From contig CP176050.1 of the NCBI GenBank assembly GCA_046199005.1, forward strand, positions 1,054,001 to 1,118,000: a stretch of DNA of 64,000 bases. Direction: 5' to 3'. The DNA is from Ascidiimonas sp046199005 (GTDB lineage: Bacteria > Bacteroidota > Bacteroidia > Flavobacteriales > Flavobacteriaceae). Position 1 is the stretch's first letter, and each line of letters begins with the position of its first letter. A program made the translations under genes and the position numbers. Positions 42,296 through 51,787 of the stretch are shown in pieces. The notes beneath the pieces were generated by a model. That model saw nothing but the letters and a program-made list of their open reading frames with translations. It ran no database searches and was not told the DNA's origin.

Positions 42296-44415
42296 TAATA
42301 AAAAACAGTGGGTTTGATCAAAACAGTTAGTTTTCTTTTAGAGTCTTCTCGCACTCTTTTGCTAAATAACCACTTGATTACAGGTATTCTCGCCAAAAAA
42401 GGAACCCCTCTTCCTGAGTCATTCTTCACTTTCTCTTCCAGTCCGCCTAAAACAACCATATCCTGATCCTGTACACGAATGATCGAACTGAATTCTCTGG
42501 AATTCAACCCGGGAGGCGCCTCACTGTCTATTCGTTCTCCATTAAAATCAGATTGTATTACATTGATGTCCAGTGTTATTTGTCCGTCACCAGCTACTAG
42601 CGGACGAATACTAATGGCCAGTTCCGCATCAATGGGCACATAGTTCCTGAACTCGGAGGTTTGTGGGATCTGAGAACCAAAAAAGCTTTGTTGGGTAAGC
42701 ACGTAGTAGGTGGTCTCCCCAATTGATAAGGTGGCTCGATGTCCGTTAAGCGTTGAGAGTTTAGGCGTAGAACGTACTTTGATATTTCCGTTAGCTTCCA
42801 TGGCTTTGATTCGCGCAAAGAATTCTGGTACTACCTTCCCAATATTTGTAAAGCCGTCAAAACCACCAATGATCTTGTTAATGGTTTTAGAACCCAAGGT
42901 AATATCCGTTTCCGGATAAATACCTCCTTTGGTTTTAACTTCTTCATCACCGATGCCCCAGCTAACCCCGGTTTCCACGGTTGCCGTACGATTGATCTCC
43001 AATAGCATCACCTCTATTAATATGTAGGGAACCGGTTGGTCGATCTGCTTTAGAAATGCTTTAAAGCGATTAACTTCTGCTGCCGGACCACTTACCAGAA
43101 AGCTGTTTAATTCTACATCGGCTTTAATGTCAAGTGATCCGATGATCGCTTCCGGTATGATATCTGTTAAAATTCCTGCCGTCTGTGCGGTGTTATCGGT
43201 TCGAACAGTTTGTGGCTGTGATGTGTTATTGAATCCGTTTGGAACACGGTTCTGAGCTCCTATATTTCCCTGTACTCCGGTGAATAAGGGATTGGCTGCT
43301 GCGGTACGGCCAGCACTTCTGGTGGAGCCCGCACTTCCCGAAGGATCTCCTAATAATTCTACCGAACGATGCATCAAGGGCACGATCTCGATCTTGCGAA
43401 CACTAAGCTGATCTGCTGTACCAAAATAATACGTATTACCTTCTTTTTTGTAGGTAAAGCTTTCAACACTGCTATTGTTGTTTTCAGGATTGCTTGATTG
43501 GTTATTTTCGAACAGCTTTTCCAGCAGTGTGTCAAAAGCGATGTAACGCGTGCGAAAAGAAGCATTCCCGGCTGTTTCCAGTGACTTTGCGGTAAAAATG
43601 TTGATATTGAGATCATTGCCTATGGCGGTGATGATATCTTTTATAGGTGCCTTCACGAAATTGACTTCCAGAATTCGGTTTACTGTATCCAGAATACGGT
43701 ATTGCAGATCGGGTCTTTGGCTGGTAAGGGAAAGTGACCGGCGGCTTCCTTCGGGGAGATTAGTATTAGGAAGGTTTTTATCAAAAAGATAAAAGCCATC
43801 ACGGTCTTTTTTATACGTAAGATTATTGGTAAGGGCGAGCATTTGCATTGCCTCGTCCATAGAGGCATTTTTGATATAAGAAGTAATGCGTTCTCCCTCG
43901 ATTTCCGGAGAAAACACCAGATTTTTTCCGGTCGCGTCAATGATAGCTCTAAAGGCATCGTACAAACGGTCTTCTTTGATATCGAAAGTAATCGTATTGT
44001 TAAGCGCATCGTACAGTACCGGGATCTCCCTTTTTAATTCGGGCATAGGTGCTGGATTAAATTTATGAATTGAAAGAATGCTTCCGGTGAAATCGATATC
44101 CAACTCATATTCTTTGCATAAAAAAACCAGCAGTTCAGCAACGGTCACCTCAGAGAAATTATTGATCAGGGTTACCTGATTCAGTTCAGGAGAAACATTT
44201 ATATTCAATTTATGTACTTTACCCACGGCCAAAAGAAAGTTTGCCAGGCTTACATCACGAACATTAATATCCAGTTTCAGATTTTCAGTGAGTCCTTTGT
44301 ATTCTACTGAAAGTGACTCGAGTTGATTTTGGATAGAACTTATGCGATCTGCCTGCTGTGCGTATGAGATCAGGGTGAAGAATAAAAAAATAAGAAGTAA
44401 AGGATATCGGGTCAT
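42295..44415 (-). CDS. gspD: Outer-membrane secretin, GspD-like
   Basis: 706 aa with a signal peptide (LLLIFLFFTLISYAQQ), an STN-type N0 domain (residues about 45-110; VRDVSLANFLLAVGK), further N domains, a Ser/Asn/Thr-rich stretch (about 355-400) and the C-terminal secretin domain with VETGVSWGIGDEE, TLNGHRATLSIGETTYYVL and the end VPFLARIPVIKWLFSKR. It forms the outer-membrane channel. The low-complexity insert makes it a little longer than typical. Confidence 0.93.
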   Translation of the reverse strand: MTRYPLLLIFLFFTLISYAQQADRISSIQNQLESLSVEYKGLTENLKLDINVRDVSLANFLLAVGKVHKLNINVSPELNQVTLINNFSEVTVAELLVFLCKEYELDIDFTGSILSIHKFNPAPMPELKREIPVLYDALNNTITFDIKEDRLYDAFRAIIDATGKNLVFSPEIEGERITSYIKNASMDEAMQMLALTNNLTYKKDRDGFYLFDKNLPNTNLPEGSRRSLSLTSQRPDLQYRILDTVNRILEVNFVKAPIKDIITAIGNDLNINIFTAKSLETAGNASFRTRYIAFDTLLEKLFENNQSSNPENNNSSVESFTYKKEGNTYYFGTADQLSVRKIEIVPLMHRSVELLGDPSGSAGSTRSAGRTAAANPLFTGVQGNIGAQNRVPNGFNNTSQPQTVRTDNTAQTAGILTDIIPEAIIGSLDIKADVELNSFLVSGPAAEVNRFKAFLKQIDQPVPYILIEVMLLEINRTATVETGVSWGIGDEEVKTKGGIYPETDITLGSKTINKIIGGFDGFTNIGKVVPEFFARIKAMEANGNIKVRSTPKLSTLNGHRATLSIGETTYYVLTQQSFFGSQIPQTSEFRNYVPIDAELAISIRPLVAGDGQITLDINVIQSDFNGERIDSEAPPGLNSREFSSIIRVQDQDMVVLGGLEEKVKNDSGRGVPFLARIPVIKWLFSKRVREDSKRKLTVLIKPTVFY

Positions 44416-44418
44416 ATA

Positions 44419-45831
44419 TTAATCCATAAGTAAGGCATAGGCTTCTTCTACCGAGGTGATTCCCGATGAAATTAGCGCTACTGCATTGGTTTTTAGTGTT
44501 TTTATTTTTTTTCCGGCCAGGTATGCATCAATTTCGTGGCGATGATCTTTGATGTACGGAATTAATTCTTTGGTGATGGGAATGATCTCATAAACCGCTT
44601 TTCTTCCGTTGTAACCCGTATGATAGCATTGGTTGCAGCCGGTGGCTTCATAGTGATGTGTAAGCGTATCGGGTATCCGGAAGCTTTCCGGAAAAAGAGA
44701 GCTATTTACAGGTGCTTTCGTTTTGCAGTGAAGACATAACTTGCGAACCAACCGCTGTGCTACCGATACGTTAAGGGTACTTGCAATTAAAAACGGAGGG
44801 ATTCCCATATCTATCAATCGGGAAATGGTTGCCCAGGCAGAATTCGTATGAATGGTTGAAAGTACCAATCTCCCTACAAGAGCAGCCCTGATAGCCATGT
44901 TTGCTGTAGCCGTATCTCGTATCTCACCCACCATGATAATATTGGGGTCCTGTCTTAAAAATGTACGCAAAGCCGAGGCAAAATCAAGCCCGATATTCTC
45001 TCGCAATTGCACCTGATTTACTCCTTCAAGAGTATATTCTATGGGGTCTTCTATGGTTATGATATTAATACTACTGTCGTTGAGCAACTTTAAGGTAGCG
45101 TAAAGAGTCGTGGTCTTCCCAGAGCCTGTTGGACCTGAAATAAGAACAATACCATTGGGTTTTTTAATACATTCGAGATAACGTCTTAACTCCTCTGGAG
45201 TAAAACCGAGTTCTTCCAGTGTCACATTTGCAGCATCTTTACTTAAAATACGCAATACGATCTTTTCGCCGTGAAGGGTGGGTAAAGAAGATACCCGTAT
45301 ATCGAATTCATCAAAACCTTCGCCTACCGTAATACGCCCGTCCTGAGGGAGTCGTTTTTCCGAGATATCGAGTCCGCTACGAATTTTGATCTTATTTATG
45401 ATCACCGGATACTCTTCAATAGCAATCCGGTATTGTTCAATAAGCTTACCGTCGATACGAAAACGTATCCTACAGTAATTTTCATAAGGTTCAAAATGAA
45501 TATCACTACTACCGATTTCCTTTGCAGTGCGCAAAACCTTTTCCAGAAAGTCCGGAGTAAAATTAAGGTCTTCACTGGCACCGGAGACTGATTTTCGATA
45601 GTTGGATACCAAGTATTTTTGAAGGGTCTCTGAATCGGTAACGGAAAGTTGTACTTTTTTACCTAGAATGATTGCGAGTTCTGAGGCAAGAGTTGCCGTC
45701 TCATGTTGATCTGTAAGAAAGCAAAGGCTTCCGTTTTGTGATTCCGACGGAACAATCCGGTAATGAAATGCCTGCTCTGGTGAAAGGAGCTGCTGTAATT
45801 CAACGGGTATGTGGTAACCGGATGCTTCCAT
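44419..45831 (-). CDS. gspE: Assembly ATPase, GspE/PilB-like
   Basis: 470 aa: N1 domain, then the core ATPase with Walker A GPTGSGKTTT (about 233-242), Asp box, Walker B IIMVGEIRD (about 296-304) and His box STIHTN. Two CxxC pairs (CLHC about 367, CNQC about 397) form the zinc site of GspE/PilB. It powers pseudopilus extension. 3 bp upstream of gspD. Confidence 0.95.
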   Translation of the reverse strand: MEASGYHIPVELQQLLSPEQAFHYRIVPSESQNGSLCFLTDQHETATLASELAIILGKKVQLSVTDSETLQKYLVSNYRKSVSGASEDLNFTPDFLEKVLRTAKEIGSSDIHFEPYENYCRIRFRIDGKLIEQYRIAIEEYPVIINKIKIRSGLDISEKRLPQDGRITVGEGFDEFDIRVSSLPTLHGEKIVLRILSKDAANVTLEELGFTPEELRRYLECIKKPNGIVLISGPTGSGKTTTLYATLKLLNDSSINIITIEDPIEYTLEGVNQVQLRENIGLDFASALRTFLRQDPNIIMVGEIRDTATANMAIRAALVGRLVLSTIHTNSAWATISRLIDMGIPPFLIASTLNVSVAQRLVRKLCLHCKTKAPVNSSLFPESFRIPDTLTHHYEATGCNQCYHTGYNGRKAVYEIIPITKELIPYIKDHRHEIDAYLAGKKIKTLKTNAVALISSGITSVEEAYALLMD

Positions 45832-45835
45832 GAGA

Positions 45836-46318
45836 TTAAAAAAGATATAAATTAGGATATCCGCTTAATGCATTTGATGCAAATACCAGCGCAAAAAATA
45901 ATGACATATAGCCGGCAAGGGGTACCGTTTGAAAAGCACTCTTCCTTTTAAAAATCAAATGAAATACAAGACTCAAAAGGATCGAAAAGGCAAGAAGAAT
46001 GATGAAAGTGTAGGTCGGGAAAAGAAAACAAAGACCATAGCAAAGCAACAAATCACCCAGACCAAAAGCCTCCTTTAAAAACGATTTTTTAAGAATGATC
46101 GCACTATAAGCATATAAACAGAGCATTACCAGCGATGTGAGTACCAGATTATAGCCTATGAACCATACGAATATTTCTGTATTGGTTTTCAAGAAAAATA
46201 AAACGCTACCAAGTATGGTGATCAAAGGGAACAGGTAAAGTTGCACCGTACGTGTTTTAATATCCTGAAGAAATACCATGAAGAATGAAATCACCAAACC
46301 TAGTTTTAGAATCACCAT
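45836..46318 (-). CDS. Prepilin peptidase (type A24 aspartic protease)
   Basis: 160 aa, about six transmembrane helices. The two catalytic aspartates are visible: D19 in QDIKTR and D89 in FGLGDLL. It lacks the N-terminal methyltransferase domain of GspO/PilD, so it is a short form. It should process the local pseudopilins. Shares one base with the pseudopilin stop. Confidence 0.88.
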   Translation of the reverse strand: MVILKLGLVISFFMVFLQDIKTRTVQLYLFPLITILGSVLFFLKTNTEIFVWFIGYNLVLTSLVMLCLYAYSAIILKKSFLKEAFGLGDLLLCYGLCFLFPTYTFIILLAFSILLSLVFHLIFKRKSAFQTVPLAGYMSLFFALVFASNALSGYPNLYLF

Positions 46319-46731
46319 TAATCTTTTACCACTTGTTTAGGAACCCCGTTTTCATCAATTTCCCAAACGTTGAATACACCATCGCCATCAAAATCTTCAA
46401 CTGCTGTGGCACGCGCTATAAACGATGTATTGTCTGAAGACAGCAGCTCATAGTTATATTTCGCAGTTCCTCCATTGGTTACTAGTTTTGGAGGTTCGTA
46501 GTCCAGTTCATTAAAATCGGTACTGTATTTAGAGTACATATATCGATAAGTGGTTTGTGCATTGTAGATATACTTAAGTTGTGTCTGCGCCTCTACTGAT
46601 TTTGCCTTGGCGATTAAAGGCATGAGATTAGGCAAGGCAATAAGCAGAAGAATGCCAATAATTGCAAGTACAATCAACATTTCCTGCAAATTAAAGGCAG
46701 AAACCCTGTAAGATTTTGGAAACTTCTTCAT
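46318..46731 (-). CDS. Major pseudopilin, GspG-like
   Basis: 137 aa. The type IV prepilin N-terminus AFNLQEMLIVLAIIGILLL has the conserved Glu at +5 of the mature protein, with cleavage expected before Phe or Asn rather than after Gly. The C-terminal DFDGDGVFNVWEIDENG resembles the calcium-binding loop of GspG. First gene of the minus-strand operon, as expected for the most abundant subunit. Confidence 0.85.
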   Translation of the reverse strand: MKKFPKSYRVSAFNLQEMLIVLAIIGILLLIALPNLMPLIAKAKSVEAQTQLKYIYNAQTTYRYMYSKYSTDFNELDYEPPKLVTNGGTAKYNYELLSSDNTSFIARATAVEDFDGDGVFNVWEIDENGVPKQVVKD

Positions 46732-47275
46732 TAGAGATGTGTAAAGGTAATTCTCAAAAATATCAACTTTTTTGATAAAATCTAGGGTTCAGTCTACAAA
46801 TATTGTATTATCCATTTCAATTGATGCATTGAACTCATAAGTTGAACAACAAATTCGAGCATGAAAGCAATTTGGTTAGTAGCAGGAATTGAAAATGTTT
46901 TAACGGGTAGAGGCACTTTTTAGGCTTACTATCTTTTTTTAGAATGTTTGGATTAATTCAAAAAGACTATAAAATGTTACCTTGAATATTCTATGATCAT
47001 TATTCATAAGACAAATTAGTTTCTAAGAAGTATTATAGGTTAAATAAGTCTTGAGAGGTATTAATAGTAATATTTTTTTCAACAAATAACATGTTGATCT
47101 GTAAATACTTAAAAAGTTTTTATGATAATTTCTAGTCGAATACTTAATAAATATTTAATAATAATATTATGTTTTTTTGAATATAATATATATTTTAGAA
47201 CTGCGTAAATTCATATTAATATCACAGAATTTTACTTCTATATCCAAACTTTATTATCTAATCATTCCTCTCTTT
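46732..47275. other. Intergenic region between the secretion operon and the fibre-like gene
   Basis: About 540 bp of AT-rich DNA between divergent genes. It must hold promoters for both directions, but I could not identify clear -33/-7 pairs. No ORF, repeat or RNA feature was recognised. Confidence 0.4.
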
Positions 47276-48502
47276 ATGAAAAAAAAGTGCATTATTCTTT
47301 TGTTTTTCTTTACATTAATTTTAACAGTAAAATCGAGTTATTCGCAGGGCAATACCAGTTATGGAACTGGAACAGGTGCTAGCGGCCAACACAATACTCT
47401 TTTTGGTAATAATGCGGGAACGTCGGTTGTTTCTACTTCAAAATTCAATACATTCATAGGCTCTCAAGCGGGTATATCGAATACTGCAAGCAGTAATGTA
47501 TTTATTGGGTATGAGGTTGGATATTCAAATTTGGACGGCTCCCTAAATACTTTTATGGGATTCCGCAGTGGAAAAACCAATTCAAGTGGTAGTTACAATG
47601 CATTTTTTGGGTTCAACTCAGGACTTAATAATAGCACGGGTGGATATAATACTTTTTTGGGCGGACAAGCCGGTTTGAGTAACACGACAGGAGGAAGTAA
47701 CGTATATATTGGGTATCAGGCGGGTAGATATAGTACAACTGCCAGTTCAAATATTTTCATTGGTAATTCTTCTGGGGCTGATAATTCTGTAGGAACACTA
47801 AATGTATTTCTAGGCCATGCCTCTGGAATTTTAAATACGACGGGTAGGGAAAACACTTTCTTGGGGACCGATACGGGACGTCAAAATACATCGGGTATCG
47901 GGAATACCTTTGTAGGTCAGTATTCCGGATACTCAAATAATACTGGAGATTATAATGTTTATTTGGGTAAAAGTGCTGGTATCGGCAATAATGGGTCACG
48001 TAATGTATTTTTAGGATACCGGGCTGGTGAAGGAATTACCGGGAGTAATATGTTAGTTATCAACAACGGTCTCAATACCCCGCTCATTTATGGTGATTTT
48101 TCAACAGACCAGGTTGGGATTAATACTACCACAATTCCTTCAGGCTATGCACTCGCCGTAAAAGGAAAAACTATAACCGAGGAGGTGCTGGTCAGACTTC
48201 ATTCCACCTGGCCAGACTATGTATTTGAAAAAGAATACGAATTATTGCCTCTTAATGAATTGGAAAATTATATCCGTCTAAACGGACACCTTCCAAATAT
48301 TCCTGAAGCCAATGACGTGGCTGAAAACGGGATTCTTCTGGGTGAAATGAATGCTCGCCTTCTTGAAAAAATCGAGGAGCTTACTTTATATACGCTGCAA
48401 CAGGAAGAGACACTCCAGGATCAAAAAAGTAAAAATGAGCAGTTGGAAGCAAGAATAGAAAAACTTGAAGTGCTTGTTAAAAACAGAGCATCACAGAAGT
48501 AA
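47276..48502 (+). CDS. Secreted fibre-like repeat protein
   Basis: 408 aa from ATG 47276 (signal peptide KKCIILLFFFTLILTVKSSYS; the frame is open 33 codons further upstream). Residues 25-265 are about 15 repeats of roughly 16 aa of the type NTFLGxxAGxxNTTG, as in beta-helical tail-fibre or adhesin proteins. The C-terminus carries the common Bacteroidota end domain (LNELENYIRLNGHLPNIPEA) and a coiled coil of about 45 aa for trimerisation. It precedes the RHS pair by 33 bp and may form a surface fibre linked to it. Confidence 0.8.
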   Translation: MKKKCIILLFFFTLILTVKSSYSQGNTSYGTGTGASGQHNTLFGNNAGTSVVSTSKFNTFIGSQAGISNTASSNVFIGYEVGYSNLDGSLNTFMGFRSGKTNSSGSYNAFFGFNSGLNNSTGGYNTFLGGQAGLSNTTGGSNVYIGYQAGRYSTTASSNIFIGNSSGADNSVGTLNVFLGHASGILNTTGRENTFLGTDTGRQNTSGIGNTFVGQYSGYSNNTGDYNVYLGKSAGIGNNGSRNVFLGYRAGEGITGSNMLVINNGLNTPLIYGDFSTDQVGINTTTIPSGYALAVKGKTITEEVLVRLHSTWPDYVFEKEYELLPLNELENYIRLNGHLPNIPEANDVAENGILLGEMNARLLEKIEELTLYTLQQEETLQDQKSKNEQLEARIEKLEVLVKNRASQK

Positions 48503-48535
48503 CTCTATTTTCAATATTATCTCATATCATAAAAT

Positions 48536-51500
48536 TTGAAATCAGTGAATTATCTTTTTAGATCAGAGAGGCTTAATGTATTAAGAAAGCCTCTAATTCT
48601 TTTATTCATACTGTTGTTTCCGTTAATTTCTGGTGGACAAGAACAAGATATCATTCCGCCGTCACCTAATGCATCGGCTCTAATTGAATATGCAAACATA
48701 CCAGTGTCTTTAGATACTGGTATTCCTAATATAGATCTTCCTTTGTTTAGTTTGTCTTCCAATGGGATCACCCTTCCACTATCCGTAAGCTATCATGCAT
48801 CAGGGATAAAAGTCAATGAAGTAGCTTCTTGGGCCGGATTAGGTTGGACATTAAATGCAGGCGGCGCAATCACAAGGATAGTTAAAGGTCTTCCCGATGA
48901 ACATGAAAATGGTTTTGTTGGGATTAATAATAGAGGTTCATTGCTTAAATCGACATTCAAGGCTCAGAATGTTGCTAAATGGGGAGCTAATTTCTATGAT
49001 TCTGAACCTGATATTTACTACTTTAATGTCAATGGAATAACAGGTCGCTTTACACTTGACGATTTGGGTAATGTGATTATGCTACCGCATCAGGATGTGA
49101 AAATACTTCCGGCGATAGGACCTCAAAAGAGAGCGAATTATTGGGAAATTATTGATACAAGTGGTAATAGATATAAATTCGGAGTATTAACGGAGCATAC
49201 AGAACAAACAAAAACGACAACTCAGACAATTAATGTGCCGGACACTGAAAAAATTAATGATCCATTTGTGTCTACTTGGTATCTTTCGGAGATCATTTCT
49301 GCCACAGGAGGTAAAATATCTTTTGATTATCACTCAGGGAATCCAATTATCTCTGAAAGTGAAGTAGAACAATTTGACCAAACTTCTTGCACCTTCTCTG
49401 GCAATTACGATGGATATGTTACTTTCTACAGCAGGAATGAAGTCTTGGCTCCAAAATACCTTTCTAGAATTAATTCAGCCATAGGACATATTGAATTGGA
49501 ATCCTCTGCGAATAGAGAAGATTTGGTGAATGGAGAGAAAGTTACGAATATCCGATTGTTTGATAAGGATTCAAAGCTGCTCAAAACATTTCTTCTGAAC
49601 TATGACTATTTCAGATCATCCGTTAATTGTTCACTTCCAAAATGTAAGAGACTTAAGCTTACTTCAATAGACGAGTTGTCTTCCAGCTTTCAAAAGTTAA
49701 CACCTTATGAATTTAGTTATAATGAAAATACAAATCTTCCGCCAGTAAATTCAGTTGAAATGGATCATTGGGGATATTATAATGCTACTGGAGAAGCTAA
49801 TCTATTATCTAGAGATGCAAATCAAGTTTTTACTGTTGATGCTATAAGAACACCCAATGAAGTCGCTGCCAAAGCGAATATTTTAGAATCTATAACTTAC
49901 ACCACGGGTGGGACTGTTTCCTTTTCCTATGAATTAAATGATTACTTTTCTCAGTCGACTGGAATTAATAAAACCATAGGAGGACTTCGGGTAAATCAAA
50001 TTACACAGGATTTTGGTAATAATCAGACAATAGTCACGAATTACACTTACAAAAAATCTGGTTCTGCCGAAAGTAGTGGTTCAATTTTGAACACACCTGA
50101 ATACAATTTGAACTATGCAATGAGATTAACTAATACAAACACAACCCTTGGCTATGAAGATTGTACTGCTCAAATGGTGCGTTCGCATTCTTTAAATGAA
50201 TTATTTGACCTGAATGGATCTCCTGTTTATTATGGAGAGACACAGACCATTTTCTCAGATGGCAGTTCAGAAGAAAATACATTTACTGATTTTAGTACCA
50301 ATCCCGATGTACGCAAAACAACTGATTATTATCGAAGTACATTTACAACGTTGAATAACGATCCGATTCCAGTTACCGGTTATCTCAACATTCTTGGAAG
50401 TCCGTTTTCTCCCCCTTCAAAAACAAGATTTTTTGAAAGGGGGAAGTTGTTAAAAAAACAAATCAAAAATGAAATGGGTAATGTTCTATATGAATTAGTA
50501 AATATCTATACCAAAGCAGTACCTCAAACCAATCACATAGTCAGAGGGGCAAAAGTCTACAAGTATGCATCAGATAATTTTACTGCGACTGCATATTTTA
50601 ATCTAGGTGTTTATGAGTACACCAGTGAACTTTATTCGTTGCAACAAAGTAAAGAGACTTTCTTTGATATGGAGGATTCTTCCCTGAAAATGGAAAAGCA
50701 GACCGATTACGTTTATGCGACTGATTATCCCACCTTGTTAAAAGAAAAGAGTTTTATTAACAGTAAAAGCCAAAACATATCTTCTCGTTATTTTTATCCT
50801 TTTGATCTTTTAGGGGTGGAGGCAAATATGCAAGAACTTATGAATCATCATATGATAGGTTCGGCTATTATGACTGAGAATTATGTAGATTCCGATCTGG
50901 TTTCTTTATCTAAAAATACGTATGTAGACAGTAATGGAAATTATACTAATGAAGGAGGCGTGCCTTTGCTTCAGAAAAGGTTGCAGTCTAAAGACGGCGT
51001 TAATTTTTACACTTCCGCTACATTCGATAGGTATACAAATAAAGGTAATTTGCAAGAATATCGTATAAGTGGTATAAAACCAGTTACCATAATTTGGGGA
51101 TATCATAATAATTATCCCTTAGCCAAGATTGAAGGAGCTACCTATAATGAAATAGATAATTGGTTAAATAACGATTTCGGTAATTCAATTACTTATCTCG
51201 TTTCACTAACTAATCTAACACTCACAGAAACTATAAAAAACAATATTAAGAGCTGGCTCAACAATCTGGGTACTGCGGTAAGCCAAAATAGTAATGGCAG
51301 AGCTACATTTAATACCTATACTTTTGAACCAATTGTTGGAATGACTAGTACAGCAGATACGAGGCAAAATAAAACATTTTTTAATTATGATTCGTTTAAC
51401 AGACTGTGGCAAATACGAGATCGTAATCAATTTATTTTAGAAGAATACAAGTATCGTTATCGACGATTTATGGCAGATGGTTCTGATACTACACCGATTT

Positions 51501-51787
51501 TTATAACCAATATAGACTACGGACTCAGCACAAACGATTATCAAGATTTTATTGCGCTGCCGTCACAAGGAACAGGAAGATATGCCTTTAAATGGTACTT
51601 AGGGGTAGGAGATTCCTATACAGATTTTTCTAATGTAGTTTCAGGAACAGACGCTGAATTTAGATTGATGATTTCCTGTGGGACCACCAGATATGTTAAG
51701 CTGGTGGTTGAAGATTTAATTACAGGTCAAACAGCTTCTTCTATCAAAGCCAATAACAATATATTATGCTCTCAAACTGGAAATTAA
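48536..51787 (+). CDS. Large YD-repeat/SpvB-like protein, partner of the RHS protein
   Basis: 1083 aa, apparent TTG start at 48536 with GTG 48545 as an alternative; signal peptide (LRKPLILLFILLFPLISGGQ). The N-terminal domain (PNASALIEYANIPVSLDTG, GLGWTLNAGGAITRIVKG) is the SpvB/TcB-like module common before Bacteroidota RHS genes. The middle is beta-rich and near the end FFNYDSFNRLWQIRDRNQ is a single YD-type repeat, followed by a PKD-like C-terminus. It overlaps the RHS gene by 22 bp, so the two are translated together and may form one cocoon, like TcB with TcC. Confidence 0.8.
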   Translation: MKSVNYLFRSERLNVLRKPLILLFILLFPLISGGQEQDIIPPSPNASALIEYANIPVSLDTGIPNIDLPLFSLSSNGITLPLSVSYHASGIKVNEVASWAGLGWTLNAGGAITRIVKGLPDEHENGFVGINNRGSLLKSTFKAQNVAKWGANFYDSEPDIYYFNVNGITGRFTLDDLGNVIMLPHQDVKILPAIGPQKRANYWEIIDTSGNRYKFGVLTEHTEQTKTTTQTINVPDTEKINDPFVSTWYLSEIISATGGKISFDYHSGNPIISESEVEQFDQTSCTFSGNYDGYVTFYSRNEVLAPKYLSRINSAIGHIELESSANREDLVNGEKVTNIRLFDKDSKLLKTFLLNYDYFRSSVNCSLPKCKRLKLTSIDELSSSFQKLTPYEFSYNENTNLPPVNSVEMDHWGYYNATGEANLLSRDANQVFTVDAIRTPNEVAAKANILESITYTTGGTVSFSYELNDYFSQSTGINKTIGGLRVNQITQDFGNNQTIVTNYTYKKSGSAESSGSILNTPEYNLNYAMRLTNTNTTLGYEDCTAQMVRSHSLNELFDLNGSPVYYGETQTIFSDGSSEENTFTDFSTNPDVRKTTDYYRSTFTTLNNDPIPVTGYLNILGSPFSPPSKTRFFERGKLLKKQIKNEMGNVLYELVNIYTKAVPQTNHIVRGAKVYKYASDNFTATAYFNLGVYEYTSELYSLQQSKETFFDMEDSSLKMEKQTDYVYATDYPTLLKEKSFINSKSQNISSRYFYPFDLLGVEANMQELMNHHMIGSAIMTENYVDSDLVSLSKNTYVDSNGNYTNEGGVPLLQKRLQSKDGVNFYTSATFDRYTNKGNLQEYRISGIKPVTIIWGYHNNYPLAKIEGATYNEIDNWLNNDFGNSITYLVSLTNLTLTETIKNNIKSWLNNLGTAVSQNSNGRATFNTYTFEPIVGMTSTADTRQNKTFFNYDSFNRLWQIRDRNQFILEEYKYRYRRFMADGSDTTPIFITNIDYGLSTNDYQDFIALPSQGTGRYAFKWYLGVGDSYTDFSNVVSGTDAEFRLMISCGTTRYVKLVVEDLITGQTASSIKANNNILCSQTGN

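Noticed and set aside
42295..44415. Genes on the plus strand within gspD (80-aa frames)
   Set aside because: They are opposite-strand frames of a clear secretin gene with no start signals.
40600..46731. Type IV pilus used for twitching
   Set aside because: No PilT-type retraction ATPase or major pilin of normal size is seen; the GspC/L/M-like set fits a T2SS-like machine better, although the families overlap.
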